From positions 434,001 to 498,000 of the forward strand of contig NZ_CP016438.1 of NCBI RefSeq assembly GCF_001685355.1: a stretch of DNA of 64,000 nt. Direction: 5' to 3'. Every line of letters starts with the position of its first letter. Position 1 is the stretch's first letter. Of this stretch, positions 33,849 to 41,365 are shown piece by piece. Both the position numbers and the translations under genes were made by a program. The stretch comes from Streptomyces lincolnensis (GTDB taxonomy: Bacteria; Actinomycetota; Actinomycetes; Streptomycetales; Streptomycetaceae). The notes under the pieces were generated by a model. The model saw only the letters and a list, made by a program, of their open reading frames with translations, was not told the origin of the DNA and did not search any database.

Positions 33849-34673
33849 TCAGGGCGTAATGCCGCGGCCCGCGTCGGCGACCACCGGTGCGGCGGTCTCG
33901 TCCAGCACGCGGTTCCACTCCTCCACCCGCCGGGACGCACCCGCTTCGACGCCGGCCGGCAGACCGGTCCAGGCCGTCACCGGACGGATACCGTGCAGCG
34001 CGTTGACCGCCCACACCTCCAGACCGTCCAGTTCGTACGGGGTCGGCCGCTCCAGGGCCACGTCGACTCCCGCGTCGGATGCGGCCCGCAGCAGCAGGGC
34101 GCGGGTCACGCTCGCCAGGGCGTCCGGGCCCTCGGGGACCGCGCACAGGGTGTCTCCCCGCCACCACAGCAGGCTGGTGGTGGAGCCCTCCCGGATCCGG
34201 CCGTCCGGGGCCAGGATCAGCGCTTCGTCGGCGCCCGCGTCGAGGGCCTGTTGCCGCAGCAGGGTGAGGTGAGCGAGGTCGGCTCCTTTGACCGAGGGCC
34301 GGATCCGCCGGTCCGGGTGCGGCGACGTCCACAGACGCACGCGCTCACCGCGCGGCGGGGCGGGCCTCATCCACAGCTGAAAGCACAAGACTCCGCCGGC
34401 CAGGACGAGTTCCACCCGGGGGAACCAGCGCCCCTGCCGCGGGAGACGCTCGACGGCCGCGCCGAGGAACGCCGTGGTCCGCCGCGCCGGAATCGCGCGG
34501 AGCGCGGCGCAGGCGGAGATGAAGCGCTCGGCGTGGGCGTCCAGGGCCTTGACCCTGCCCTCGTCCACCAGCCACGAGTCCATGGCCAGCAGCGTGGTGG
34601 GCTCCTCCCCCGGTCCGAAGCCGCGTTCGGGGTCCACCCAGCGCAGTCGTGTCCCGGCCTGGACGCCGGCCAT
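33849..34673 (-). CDS. 4-amino-4-deoxychorismate lyase (PabC-like, class IV PLP enzyme)
   Basis: A 274-residue PLP enzyme of the class IV aminotransferase fold. The catalytic Lys is in SVKGADLAHLTLLRQQA (about residue 150), and GADEALILAPDGRIREGSTTSLLWWRGDTL is the cofactor-binding Glu/Thr region. It would split aminodeoxychorismate into p-aminobenzoate and pyruvate, completing the pathway with PabAB and the DAHP synthase. The ATG overlaps the stop of the preceding DsbA-like gene (TGATG). It is the last gene of the long minus-strand operon and converges on the plus-strand operon. Confidence 0.88.
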   Translation of the reverse strand: MAGVQAGTRLRWVDPERGFGPGEEPTTLLAMDSWLVDEGRVKALDAHAERFISACAALRAIPARRTTAFLGAAVERLPRQGRWFPRVELVLAGGVLCFQLWMRPAPPRGERVRLWTSPHPDRRIRPSVKGADLAHLTLLRQQALDAGADEALILAPDGRIREGSTTSLLWWRGDTLCAVPEGPDALASVTRALLLRAASDAGVDVALERPTPYELDGLEVWAVNALHGIRPVTAWTGLPAGVEAGASRRVEEWNRVLDETAAPVVADAGRGITP

Positions 34674-35386
34674 CAGCCGCAGCCGCCTGCGTGTCCGTAG
34701 TCGCTCGACCGGGCAGCCGTAACGGCTTCCGGGTCGGGTGACACCGTGCGCTCGGAGGGAGTACGGCCGCCCTGGCCGGCGTCGAGTGAGGCGACGAAGT
34801 CGGCGAGCCGGTCGACGCCCCAGAACTTCTGGCGTCCGTTCAGGAAGAACGGCACGCCGAAGACGCCGTCCTGGTCGATGTCCAGGAGTGCCTGCACGCC
34901 CCTCGCGCGGATGTGTTCGTCGTCCGGGGCTTGCGCGGCGGCCTCGGAGACCCCGGCTTCGGCCGCCAGCTTCGCGACCGTCTCCCGGTCCGAGATGTCC
35001 AGGCCCTCCTGCCAGCGCGCACGCTGGACGCGGTCGATGAACTCCATCCCCCGGCCCTCGTCCGCGGCCACCAGGTAGGCGAGATGGGAGACCTCCCACC
35101 AGGCGTCACGATCGTCCGGCCAGGTGACCGTCAGCCCGCGCCGCGCGGCGAGCCGCCGTACGTCGCCCAGCATGTAGAGGTGCTTCTCGCGGGACATCGG
35201 CACGTAGATGAACCGGCCGTCCGCTTCCTTCAGCGCTTGTTCGCTGTGTTCGTCCGGTTCCCAGAAGGGCCGCCACTCCGCCGCCCGGACCACGTCCGGG
35301 TGCTCGTGGAACAGATCGTGGAGCGCGAGCCAGGAGTAGGGACTGCGGAAGGAGAAGTAGATCCGGGGACGGCGGGGTCGCGCCAT
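34673..35386 (-). CDS. DsbA / 2-hydroxychromene-2-carboxylate isomerase-like protein
   Basis: A 237-residue thioredoxin-fold protein of the HCCA isomerase/DsbA branch. The active-site region reads IYFSFRSPYSWLALHDL: a Ser replaces the redox Cys, as in GSH-dependent isomerases of this branch. The C-terminal GVFGVPFFLNGRQKFWGVDRLADF is the conserved cis-Pro segment. GAGGAG precedes the ATG. There is no signal peptide, so it acts in the cytosol. In a polyene pathway a cis/trans isomerase role is plausible, but actinobacteria use mycothiol instead of glutathione, so the cofactor is unclear. Confidence 0.8.
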   Translation of the reverse strand: MARPRRPRIYFSFRSPYSWLALHDLFHEHPDVVRAAEWRPFWEPDEHSEQALKEADGRFIYVPMSREKHLYMLGDVRRLAARRGLTVTWPDDRDAWWEVSHLAYLVAADEGRGMEFIDRVQRARWQEGLDISDRETVAKLAAEAGVSEAAAQAPDDEHIRARGVQALLDIDQDGVFGVPFFLNGRQKFWGVDRLADFVASLDAGQGGRTPSERTVSPDPEAVTAARSSDYGHAGGCG

Positions 35387-35407
35387 GGTGTGCTCTCCTC
35401 GGGCTGC

Positions 35408-36154
35408 TCAGATGGTGATGCCGCCGTCGACCTGGACGACGGCGCCGGTGATGTAGGAGGCCCGCGGCGAGGCAAGGAAGGCGACGAGATCCGCCACCTC
35501 CTCGGCGCCGCCGAACCGGCCCAGCGGAATGCGGTCGACCGCGTCCCGCTGCCGGCGCTCCCCGAGCCCGGCGGTCATGTCGGTCTCGATGAAGCCGGGG
35601 GCGATCACGTTCGCGCGGACACCGTAGGCACCCGCTTCCTTGGCGAGCGCGCGGGTGAAGCCGATGATCCCGGCCTTGGAGGCGGAGTAGTTGGTCTGCC
35701 GGGGATTGCCGTAGACCCCCGAGACGGACGAGAGGTTGAGGACGACTCCGCGCTTGCGCTTCATCATCGGCAGGATGACGGCGTGGCACACGTTGTACAT
35801 ACCGTCGAGGTTGACCCGCAGGACGCTGTGCCAATCCTCGTCGGTCATGGTCACCAGCGGCTTGTCCCGGGTGATGCCGGCCGAGGTCACCAGCACGTCG
35901 ATGGGCCCGAGTTGCTCCTCCGTGGCCTGGACGAGCCCGCGCACGGCCTCCGGGTCCGTCACATCGGCTTCCCGGGTCAGCACCTGGGCCCCAAGTTCCT
36001 TGGCCTCCCGCTCGACCTCCCGCGCCGCCTCGGAGCGCGACCGGTAGCAGAAGCTCACGTCGTGGCCGTCCTCGGCGAGCTTTCGTACGACGGCTCGCCC
36101 GATGCCCCGGGAGCCCCCGGTCACGAGGGCCACAGGCCTTCGGCCGCTCTCCAT
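35408..36154 (-). CDS. FabG-type 3-oxoacyl-ACP reductase (ketoreductase of the type II PKS)
   Basis: A 248-residue short-chain dehydrogenase. The NADPH site is VTGGSRGIGRAVVRKL (residues 9-24); the catalytic Ser is in NLSSVSGVYG and the Tyr/Lys in NYSASKAGI (about 152-160); the PGFIETDM turn and the C-terminal ASYITGAVVQVDGG are typical of FabG. It lies directly downstream of the KS/CLF genes and should reduce each beta-keto group on the growing ACP-bound chain. AAAGGGG precedes the ATG. A 125-bp gap holding 21-bp repeats separates it from the chain-length factor gene. Confidence 0.92.
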   Translation of the reverse strand: MESGRRPVALVTGGSRGIGRAVVRKLAEDGHDVSFCYRSRSEAAREVEREAKELGAQVLTREADVTDPEAVRGLVQATEEQLGPIDVLVTSAGITRDKPLVTMTDEDWHSVLRVNLDGMYNVCHAVILPMMKRKRGVVLNLSSVSGVYGNPRQTNYSASKAGIIGFTRALAKEAGAYGVRANVIAPGFIETDMTAGLGERRQRDAVDRIPLGRFGGAEEVADLVAFLASPRASYITGAVVQVDGGITI

Positions 36155-36169
36155 TGCGTACCCCTTTCA

Positions 36170-36260
36170 GTGCCAGTTCGGCGTGGTGCGGTGCTGGTCC
36201 GGCGTGGTTGAGTGCTGGTCCGGCGTGGTTGAGTGCTGGTCCGGCGTGGTTGAGTGCTGA
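36170..36260. repeat. 21-bp tandem repeat inside the PKS operon
   Basis: Three exact copies (36191-36211, 36212-36232, 36233-36253) of a unit beginning GTGCTGGTCCGGCGTGGTT, preceded by a diverged copy (36170-36190) and followed by a partial one (36254-36260). It lies between the chain-length factor and ketoreductase genes. A related core (GGCGTGGTGCG) appears at about 39954-39964 in another gap of the same operon. Confidence 0.9.
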
Positions 36261-36279
36261 TTCGACTGCGATCGGTGCG

Positions 36280-37431
36280 TCAACGTCGTCCGTGCTCCGG
36301 CCCGGGAAAGCGCAGCAGCGCGCAGCCCACCACGCCTTCGCGGTCCACGGTCGTCACGACTCCCGCCCGCCCCGCCGACTCCGGGTCGCTCTCCGCGGCG
36401 CTGAGCAGGGCCGTGATCTGGAACGCGGCGGACACGGCGCCGGTGTCGCCGAGCAGTTCGGTGCACAGCAGGCCGCGTGGAGTGCGCCCGCCCAGCGCCT
36501 CGTCCAGGGCATGGCGTTCGGCGGTGCCGAGGGTGCCCGGCAGGTCCGCGGGCGCCACCGCCCAGACACTGTCGGCGTCGAGTCCCGCCCGCGCGAGGGC
36601 CCGGCGTACGCAGTCGGCGAGTACGGCGGTGACCTCCGACTCGGCGTGCGGCAGGCCGACTTCGACGGCGGCCAGCTCGGCGAGCGCAGCGCCGCCACGA
36701 GGAGCGCCGGACTCCAGCAGCAGTACGGCGCTGCCCTCGCCGGTCAGCGGAGCCCGTCCCTGTTCGGTGTGTGCGTGCCAGTCCAGCCAGGCACGCTCGG
36801 CGGAGAACTCCTCCACCGCGCCGCAGACCACGCTGCGGGCGTGGCCGGAGCGCTGCAGCCGCTGGGCGTGGTTGAGCGCGAGCAGCGCGGACGCCCGGCC
36901 GCCGGCGATCGTCACGTTGGGGCCGCGCAGCCCGTGCCGGATCGCCGACTGTCCGGCGGCGCAGTTCATCACGGTGTTGGGGAAGCGTGCCGGGTCGACG
37001 TGGTAGGGCTTGTCCTCGGTCAGCGCGTCGCGGGTGAAGCTCATGATGCTGCGCACGCTGCCGTTGGAGGTGCCGAGCACCAGTGCGGTGCTCTCGTCGA
37101 CTCCGGGGATGCGCGTGCCCGTACCGTCGTCGAGGAGCCGGCCGACCGCGGCGACGGCCAGTCCTGTCGCCCGGTCCATGGAACGGGTGCCTTTGCGGCC
37201 CAGCAGTTCGCGCGGATCGCCGCCCGGCACGAGGCAGGCCTCCGTTGCCGGAGCCGACCACTGATCGGGGTCCAGCGCGGTGACGACCGGCTTCCGGTCC
37301 CGTAGGCCCGCGCTGAAGCTCTCCCGGCCGATTCCGAAGGCGGAGACCGCCGACCAGGTGGAGATGAAGGGGCCCGTGACCGGGGACGCCTCAGCTGTGC
37401 GGTCTCCGCTCGTTCGCGTCATCCCTGTCAT
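36280..37431 (-). CDS. Chain-length factor (KS-beta) of a type II PKS
   Basis: A 383-residue ketosynthase-fold protein without catalytic residues. The stretch GPNVTIAGGRASALLALNHA lacks the Cys that KS-alpha has, and no HGTGT or GHxxGAAG motif is found. Its ATG overlaps the stop of KS-alpha (ATGA), the classic coupled arrangement for the heterodimer. In type II systems this subunit sets the chain length. The sequence is closer to the CLFs of highly reducing (polyene) type II systems than to aromatic ones as far as I can judge, because the pathway also has its own KR and DH genes; that is inference. Confidence 0.88.
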   Translation of the reverse strand: MTGMTRTSGDRTAEASPVTGPFISTWSAVSAFGIGRESFSAGLRDRKPVVTALDPDQWSAPATEACLVPGGDPRELLGRKGTRSMDRATGLAVAAVGRLLDDGTGTRIPGVDESTALVLGTSNGSVRSIMSFTRDALTEDKPYHVDPARFPNTVMNCAAGQSAIRHGLRGPNVTIAGGRASALLALNHAQRLQRSGHARSVVCGAVEEFSAERAWLDWHAHTEQGRAPLTGEGSAVLLLESGAPRGGAALAELAAVEVGLPHAESEVTAVLADCVRRALARAGLDADSVWAVAPADLPGTLGTAERHALDEALGGRTPRGLLCTELLGDTGAVSAAFQITALLSAAESDPESAGRAGVVTTVDREGVVGCALLRFPGPEHGRR

Positions 37432-38693
37432 CGGTGTCCTCCCGCGGGCCCCGCCGGGCCGCCCGTGTCGTACCGGCCCAGCATCAGCACGGCGTTGTTG
37501 CCTCCGAAGGCCAGCGCGTTGTTCTGTACGACCCGCAGATCGGCGTCGACGGCCTCGTTCGGTACGCAGTCGATGTCGCACTCGGGATCGGTCTCGACGT
37601 GATTGATCGTCGGCGGGATGAATCCCTCCCGGATGGCGAGTGTGCAGGCGATCGCGGCGATGGCGCTCGCCGCACCCATCGTGTGGCCGATCATCGACTT
37701 GATCGAGACGGTGCGCGGGGTCTTGTCGCCGAAGACCTGCCGGATGGCCCGTGCCTCGCTGACGTCGTTGGCCTTGGTGCCGGTGCCGTGCGCGGAGATG
37801 AGGTCGACGTCGTCCGCGGCGATGCCGGCGTTGTCGTGGGCCAGCCGCACGCACCGGGCGAAGCTGTCCTCGTTCGGCGCCACGGGGTGGTCGGCGTCGC
37901 AGTTGAGGCCGTAGCCGAGTACCTCCGCGTGGATGGTCGCGCCCCGCGCCAGGGCGGACTCCAGGCTCTCCAGCAGCAGTATCCCGGCCCCTTCGCCGGT
38001 GAGGATGCCCTTGCGGTGACGGTCGAACGGCTGGCACCGCTCGGGTGCGATGGTGCCCAGCCGGTAGAACCCGGCGAAGGTCTTCAGGCACACGGCGTCC
38101 GCTCCCCCGCACAGCGCGAACTCGACCTCGCCGGTACGGACCGCGTCGTACCCGTAGCCGATGGCGTAGTTGCCCGCCGCGCACGCGGTCGGCAGGGTCA
38201 CCGCCTCGACGTTGACCAGCCCGAGTTCGCGGGCGGCGGCCACGGACAGCCGGCCGGCCGGGACGCGCCGGGCGACCACCGGGTCCATCCGCTCGGGGCC
38301 ATGGGCCACTTCCTGCTGGACGAGCCGGTCGAGGTCGCGCGACTCGCCGTCCGTGGTGCCGACCGTGACCAGGGAGCGGGCCTGCCTCAGGTCGTGGGCC
38401 GGAAGCCCGGCGTCCTCGACCGCCATCCGCGCGGCGGCGGCGGCGAAGTGGCTGGCCCGGCCGTACTCGCGCAGCGGAAGGTTGTGCACGTACGAGGCGG
38501 CGTCGAAGTCGTCGATCTCGCAGCCCTGGGCGTGTTCGAAGCCGGTGACGTCGAAGGACGTGACCGGCTTGGCGCCGCTGCGGCCCGCGCGCAGTCCCCC
38601 GAGGAACTCCGCGACACCGGTTCCGATGCTGGTCACCGCGCCGAGGCCGGTGATGACGACGCGTCGCGGTGATGACATGTCAGACAGCGTCAT
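37428..38693 (-). CDS. KS-alpha ketosynthase of a type II PKS
   Basis: A 421-residue FabF-like condensing enzyme. The catalytic triad is present: Cys in LPTACAAGNYAIG (about residue 170), His in SAHGTGTKANDVSEARA (about 310) and His in SMIGHTMGAASAIA (about 345). It opens RRVVITGLGAVTSIGTG. It is flanked by the ACP gene (6 bp upstream) and by the CLF gene, whose start overlaps its stop. The ATG at 38693 or the internal one at 38678 could be used. It should extend an aryl or acyl starter with malonyl-ACP. Confidence 0.93.
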   Translation of the reverse strand: MTLSDMSSPRRVVITGLGAVTSIGTGVAEFLGGLRAGRSGAKPVTSFDVTGFEHAQGCEIDDFDAASYVHNLPLREYGRASHFAAAAARMAVEDAGLPAHDLRQARSLVTVGTTDGESRDLDRLVQQEVAHGPERMDPVVARRVPAGRLSVAAARELGLVNVEAVTLPTACAAGNYAIGYGYDAVRTGEVEFALCGGADAVCLKTFAGFYRLGTIAPERCQPFDRHRKGILTGEGAGILLLESLESALARGATIHAEVLGYGLNCDADHPVAPNEDSFARCVRLAHDNAGIAADDVDLISAHGTGTKANDVSEARAIRQVFGDKTPRTVSIKSMIGHTMGAASAIAAIACTLAIREGFIPPTINHVETDPECDIDCVPNEAVDADLRVVQNNALAFGGNNAVLMLGRYDTGGPAGPAGGHR

Positions 38694-38699
38694 CGCGGC

Positions 38700-38963
38700 C
38701 TACTGCCGGCGGGCGGCGGCTTCCGCCACCACCTCGCACACGCCTTGCAGGTTCACCATGTTGACGAGTTGCTCCTGGGCGATGGTGATCTTGAAGGTCT
38801 TCTCCAGCGACGCGAGGATCTCTATCGCGAGCAGCGAGTCCGCGTCGTGGTCCTCCTTGAAACGGCTCGTGAGGGTCATGTCCTCGGGTTCTATCTCGAG
38901 GATGTCGGTCACGATGTCCTTGACCTTGCTCTCGAGGTCGGTGTCGATGCTCGGACTCGTCAT
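38700..38963 (-). CDS. Acyl carrier protein
   Basis: An 87-residue acidic four-helix protein. The phosphopantetheine Ser is in DADSLLAIEIL (about residue 43), followed by the recognition helix. It starts MTSPSIDTDLESKVKDIVTD. GGAAG sits before the ATG. Six bases separate it from KS-alpha, so it is the dedicated carrier of the pathway. Holo-ACP formation needs a phosphopantetheinyl transferase that is not encoded in the window. Confidence 0.93.
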   Translation of the reverse strand: MTSPSIDTDLESKVKDIVTDILEIEPEDMTLTSRFKEDHDADSLLAIEILASLEKTFKITIAQEQLVNMVNLQGVCEVVAEAAARRQ

Positions 38964-39028
38964 GGCCGCTTCCTTCTTCCTCTTGGTGACTGGTTCTTCG
39001 TGACTCTTGGTGGCTCGTGGGCCCGGCG

Positions 39029-39469
39029 TCAGGCCAGCCGGACGACCGCCCGTGCTCCCGACATCACCTCGCGCCCGCCGGACGAGGCGGACAGGCGGAC
39101 CACGACCTGGTTGTCGTCCAGCTTCTTCTCGATCCGGCCGCGGACATCGAGGCGCGCTCCCTCGTCGTCGTCGGGGACGACGACGGGGTGGGAGAAGCGG
39201 CGTACCGAGTACTCCACCAGCGCCCCGGGGTCGCCGACCCAGTCGGTGACGACACGCACCGCCTCGGCGATGGTGAAGGTGCCGTGGGCGATGACGTCGG
39301 GCAGGCCGACGGCCTTGGCGACGCGCTCGTTCCAGTGCGTCATCGTGTAGTCCGAGCAGGCGCCGCAGAAGCGCAGCAGATCCACCCGTTTGACCGTGAA
39401 CTCGCGGCTCGGTATCTCGGTGCCGACGCCGACCTCGTCGTAGCGCACTCGCGCGGCCATCGTCGTCAT
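39029..39469 (-). CDS. MaoC-like hydratase/dehydratase subunit
   Basis: A 146-residue hotdog-fold protein, starting MTTMAARVRYDEVGVGTEIP. The catalytic segment is FCGACSDYTMTHWNERVAKAVGLPDVIAHGTFT, which carries the usual Asp and His of the R-hydratase motif, so this is the active subunit. Its ATG overlaps the stop of the FAS1-like subunit (ATGA), as in HadAB-type heterodimers of mycolic-acid synthesis. It should dehydrate beta-hydroxyacyl-ACP to the trans-enoyl product, giving a polyene when no enoyl reductase acts; none is encoded in the cluster. Confidence 0.88.
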   Translation of the reverse strand: MTTMAARVRYDEVGVGTEIPSREFTVKRVDLLRFCGACSDYTMTHWNERVAKAVGLPDVIAHGTFTIAEAVRVVTDWVGDPGALVEYSVRRFSHPVVVPDDDEGARLDVRGRIEKKLDDNQVVVRLSASSGGREVMSGARAVVRLA

Positions 39470-39930
39470 CCCTCCCCGGGTGCGGCGGTGCCGCGCGAAA
39501 GGATCGTGTTGACGACGGTGCACACGTGCTCGCCGTCCACGGTGTCGATCGTGTGGGTCATGGTCCACTGCTCGTGTTCGCCCAGCACCCGCATGTCGTC
39601 GACCGTGGTGGTCTGCACGAGCCGGTCGCCCGGCTGGATGGGGCGCCGATGGGTGGTGCGCTGTGCGCGGTGCACGCAAACAGGTTCCTTCTTCTTGCCG
39701 AACTCCGGGTCGTACAGCGGCCAGCCGCCGAAGCGGAAGAAGAGCATCACGGCGAAGGACGGCGGTGCGATCACGTCCGGATAGCCAAGTTCCTTGGCCG
39801 CCTCGGGATCCAGGTAGGCCGGGTGGGTGTCGCCCGTCGCCAGGGCGTAGTCACGGATCTTCTCGCGGCTCACCTCGTAGATTTCCGTGGGCTTGTGGGT
39901 GCGCCCGACGAAGTCGTGGTTGAGTGCCAT
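39466..39930 (-). CDS. FAS1-like dehydratase subunit (MaoC N-terminal type)
   Basis: A 154-residue hotdog protein: NHDFVGRTHKPTEIYEVSREKIRDYALATGDTHPAYLDPEAAKELGYPDVIAPPSFA read in pieces matches the N-terminal domain of MaoC/HadA proteins, with the substrate-channel but not the full catalytic motif. It should pair with the MaoC subunit encoded next to it through a 4-bp overlap. GGGGGCGG precedes the ATG. A 55-bp gap separates it from the upstream reductase gene and carries a short sequence related to the 21-bp repeat at 36170. Confidence 0.86.
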   Translation of the reverse strand: MALNHDFVGRTHKPTEIYEVSREKIRDYALATGDTHPAYLDPEAAKELGYPDVIAPPSFAVMLFFRFGGWPLYDPEFGKKKEPVCVHRAQRTTHRRPIQPGDRLVQTTTVDDMRVLGEHEQWTMTHTIDTVDGEHVCTVVNTILSRGTAAPGEG

Positions 39931-39985
39931 GACCGCCCCCAATTCGGTGTCTGGCGTGGTGCGTTCGGCCGATGGACCGATCGCT

Positions 39986-41365
39986 TCAGTCGCGGACCAC
40001 GGTCTTGGTCCGCATGAGGAACTCCGCGAGATAGCCGTCGTGCGGGGTTCCCGGGCGCATCCAGTACGTCGGACGGTCGCCCACATGGACGTTGCTGATG
40101 GTGGGTTCGTCGACCAATTGCCCGATCAGCTGTTCGTCCTCGGTGATCGCGGTGAGTACGAGGCTGTTCTTCAGCGGCTCGATCCCGTCGGCCCTCGACC
40201 AGGGGGCCACCCAGACGCAGGGGAAGCCCAGTTCGATCCCGGCCTGCCGGGCGTCGCCGCGGGGCAGTTGGAACACGGCGGGGCGCAGTACGGCGCTGCC
40301 GTCGCCGAGTTCGTCCACGATGCCGTCCCCGCCGAGCCGGGCGGTGGTGCCCTCGGCGCTGCGCAGCAGACACCGCTCGACGGCGCGCGCCTCCTTCACG
40401 GGCTGTACGGGCAGGACGGCCTTCGGGTCCTGCGGCGGCAGGCTGGGGATGGCCGACAGCCTGTCGGCGATGGCCTCCGCCACCGGAGCGGGGTCGCCCT
40501 CGACGAAGACCGCTGTGGCGTTGACGCACGCCGTCCCGCCCTCGTCGCCGATCGAGTCGACGATGACGTCCAGATGCGAGCGCCAGTCGTCGCCGGTGAT
40601 CAGGATCTTCGACCGGCCCGGCCCCTGCGGGAGCACGGTCGGGTGACCGCCGTACTTCTTCATGACCTCGTCGCCGCCGTAGACCATCGCCAGGTCCGCG
40701 CCCTTGATGACGCCGTCGGCCACCGCGTGGTCGGTGGGCAGCAGTACGACGTGGTCGTCGGGGAATCCCGCCTCGCGCAGGGCGCTGACCAGGCGGTGCG
40801 GGGTGAACGGCTCGCGTCGGGACGGACGTACGGCCACGCGGTAGCCCAGGGCCAGGGCCTCCAGCCACAGTGCGTGCACGCCGGGGTGGTTGCCGGCGGC
40901 GTGCACGGCGAAGACGTTGCCGCGCCGGGTCCACACCGCCCGGCCCTGTCGCGTCGACGGGTCGTTCCAGTGGTCGACGGCGCCTAGCGGGCGTGCCTGG
41001 GACGTGGTGTCCCGGGCCTGGGCGGCGGCGTCCGCCACGATCTCGGCCGCCGCGGTGACCACCGCGACGGGCAGTCCGGAACAGCGGCTGACGAGGGCCC
41101 GGTACTCCTGCGGGGTCAGTCCGCCGACGGTCGCGGTCGCGAAGATCCTTCCGGCCCGCTCCAGGGCGGCGGCCCGCTCGTCGGCGGGCAGCGTGCCGGC
41201 CCTGTGCAGCGCGGCCATGCTGCGCTGGACGTACAGGGACGGCACCAGACTGAGTTCCGCGACAGGTGTGCCGCCGACGTCGGGCACGGTCAGGCGGTTG
41301 CGGGCGCGGAACGCCCCGCCAGGCCCGAGGGCGTCGAGTTGCACCAGCCCCTGCACCCCCTCCAT
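39986..41365 (-). CDS. EhpG/LuxC-like acyl reductase (aldehyde dehydrogenase fold)
   Basis: A 459-residue NAD(P)-dependent enzyme of the ALDH/acyl-reductase fold. The catalytic Cys is in DEGGTACVNATAVFVEG (about residue 270) and GNVFAVHAAGNHPGVHALWLEA is the cofactor region. The ATG overlaps the stop of the adenylating enzyme as TGATG, so both are made together. In Pantoea EhpF/EhpG and in luciferase LuxE/LuxC, such pairs activate a carboxylate and reduce the acyl group to an aldehyde. The target here could be p-aminobenzoate or the end of the polyene chain. Confidence 0.8.
   Translation of the reverse strand: MEGVQGLVQLDALGPGGAFRARNRLTVPDVGGTPVAELSLVPSLYVQRSMAALHRAGTLPADERAAALERAGRIFATATVGGLTPQEYRALVSRCSGLPVAVVTAAAEIVADAAAQARDTTSQARPLGAVDHWNDPSTRQGRAVWTRRGNVFAVHAAGNHPGVHALWLEALALGYRVAVRPSRREPFTPHRLVSALREAGFPDDHVVLLPTDHAVADGVIKGADLAMVYGGDEVMKKYGGHPTVLPQGPGRSKILITGDDWRSHLDVIVDSIGDEGGTACVNATAVFVEGDPAPVAEAIADRLSAIPSLPPQDPKAVLPVQPVKEARAVERCLLRSAEGTTARLGGDGIVDELGDGSAVLRPAVFQLPRGDARQAGIELGFPCVWVAPWSRADGIEPLKNSLVLTAITEDEQLIGQLVDEPTISNVHVGDRPTYWMRPGTPHDGYLAEFLMRTKTVVRD

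Noticed and set aside
36170..36260. CRISPR array
   Set aside because: The 21-bp units are contiguous with no spacers and there are no cas genes in the window.
36280..38693. Aromatic (spore-pigment or actinorhodin type) polyketide cluster
   Set aside because: KS-alpha and CLF are present, but there is no aromatase or cyclase, while a FabG and a HadAB-like dehydratase pair are. That fits a reducing polyene system.
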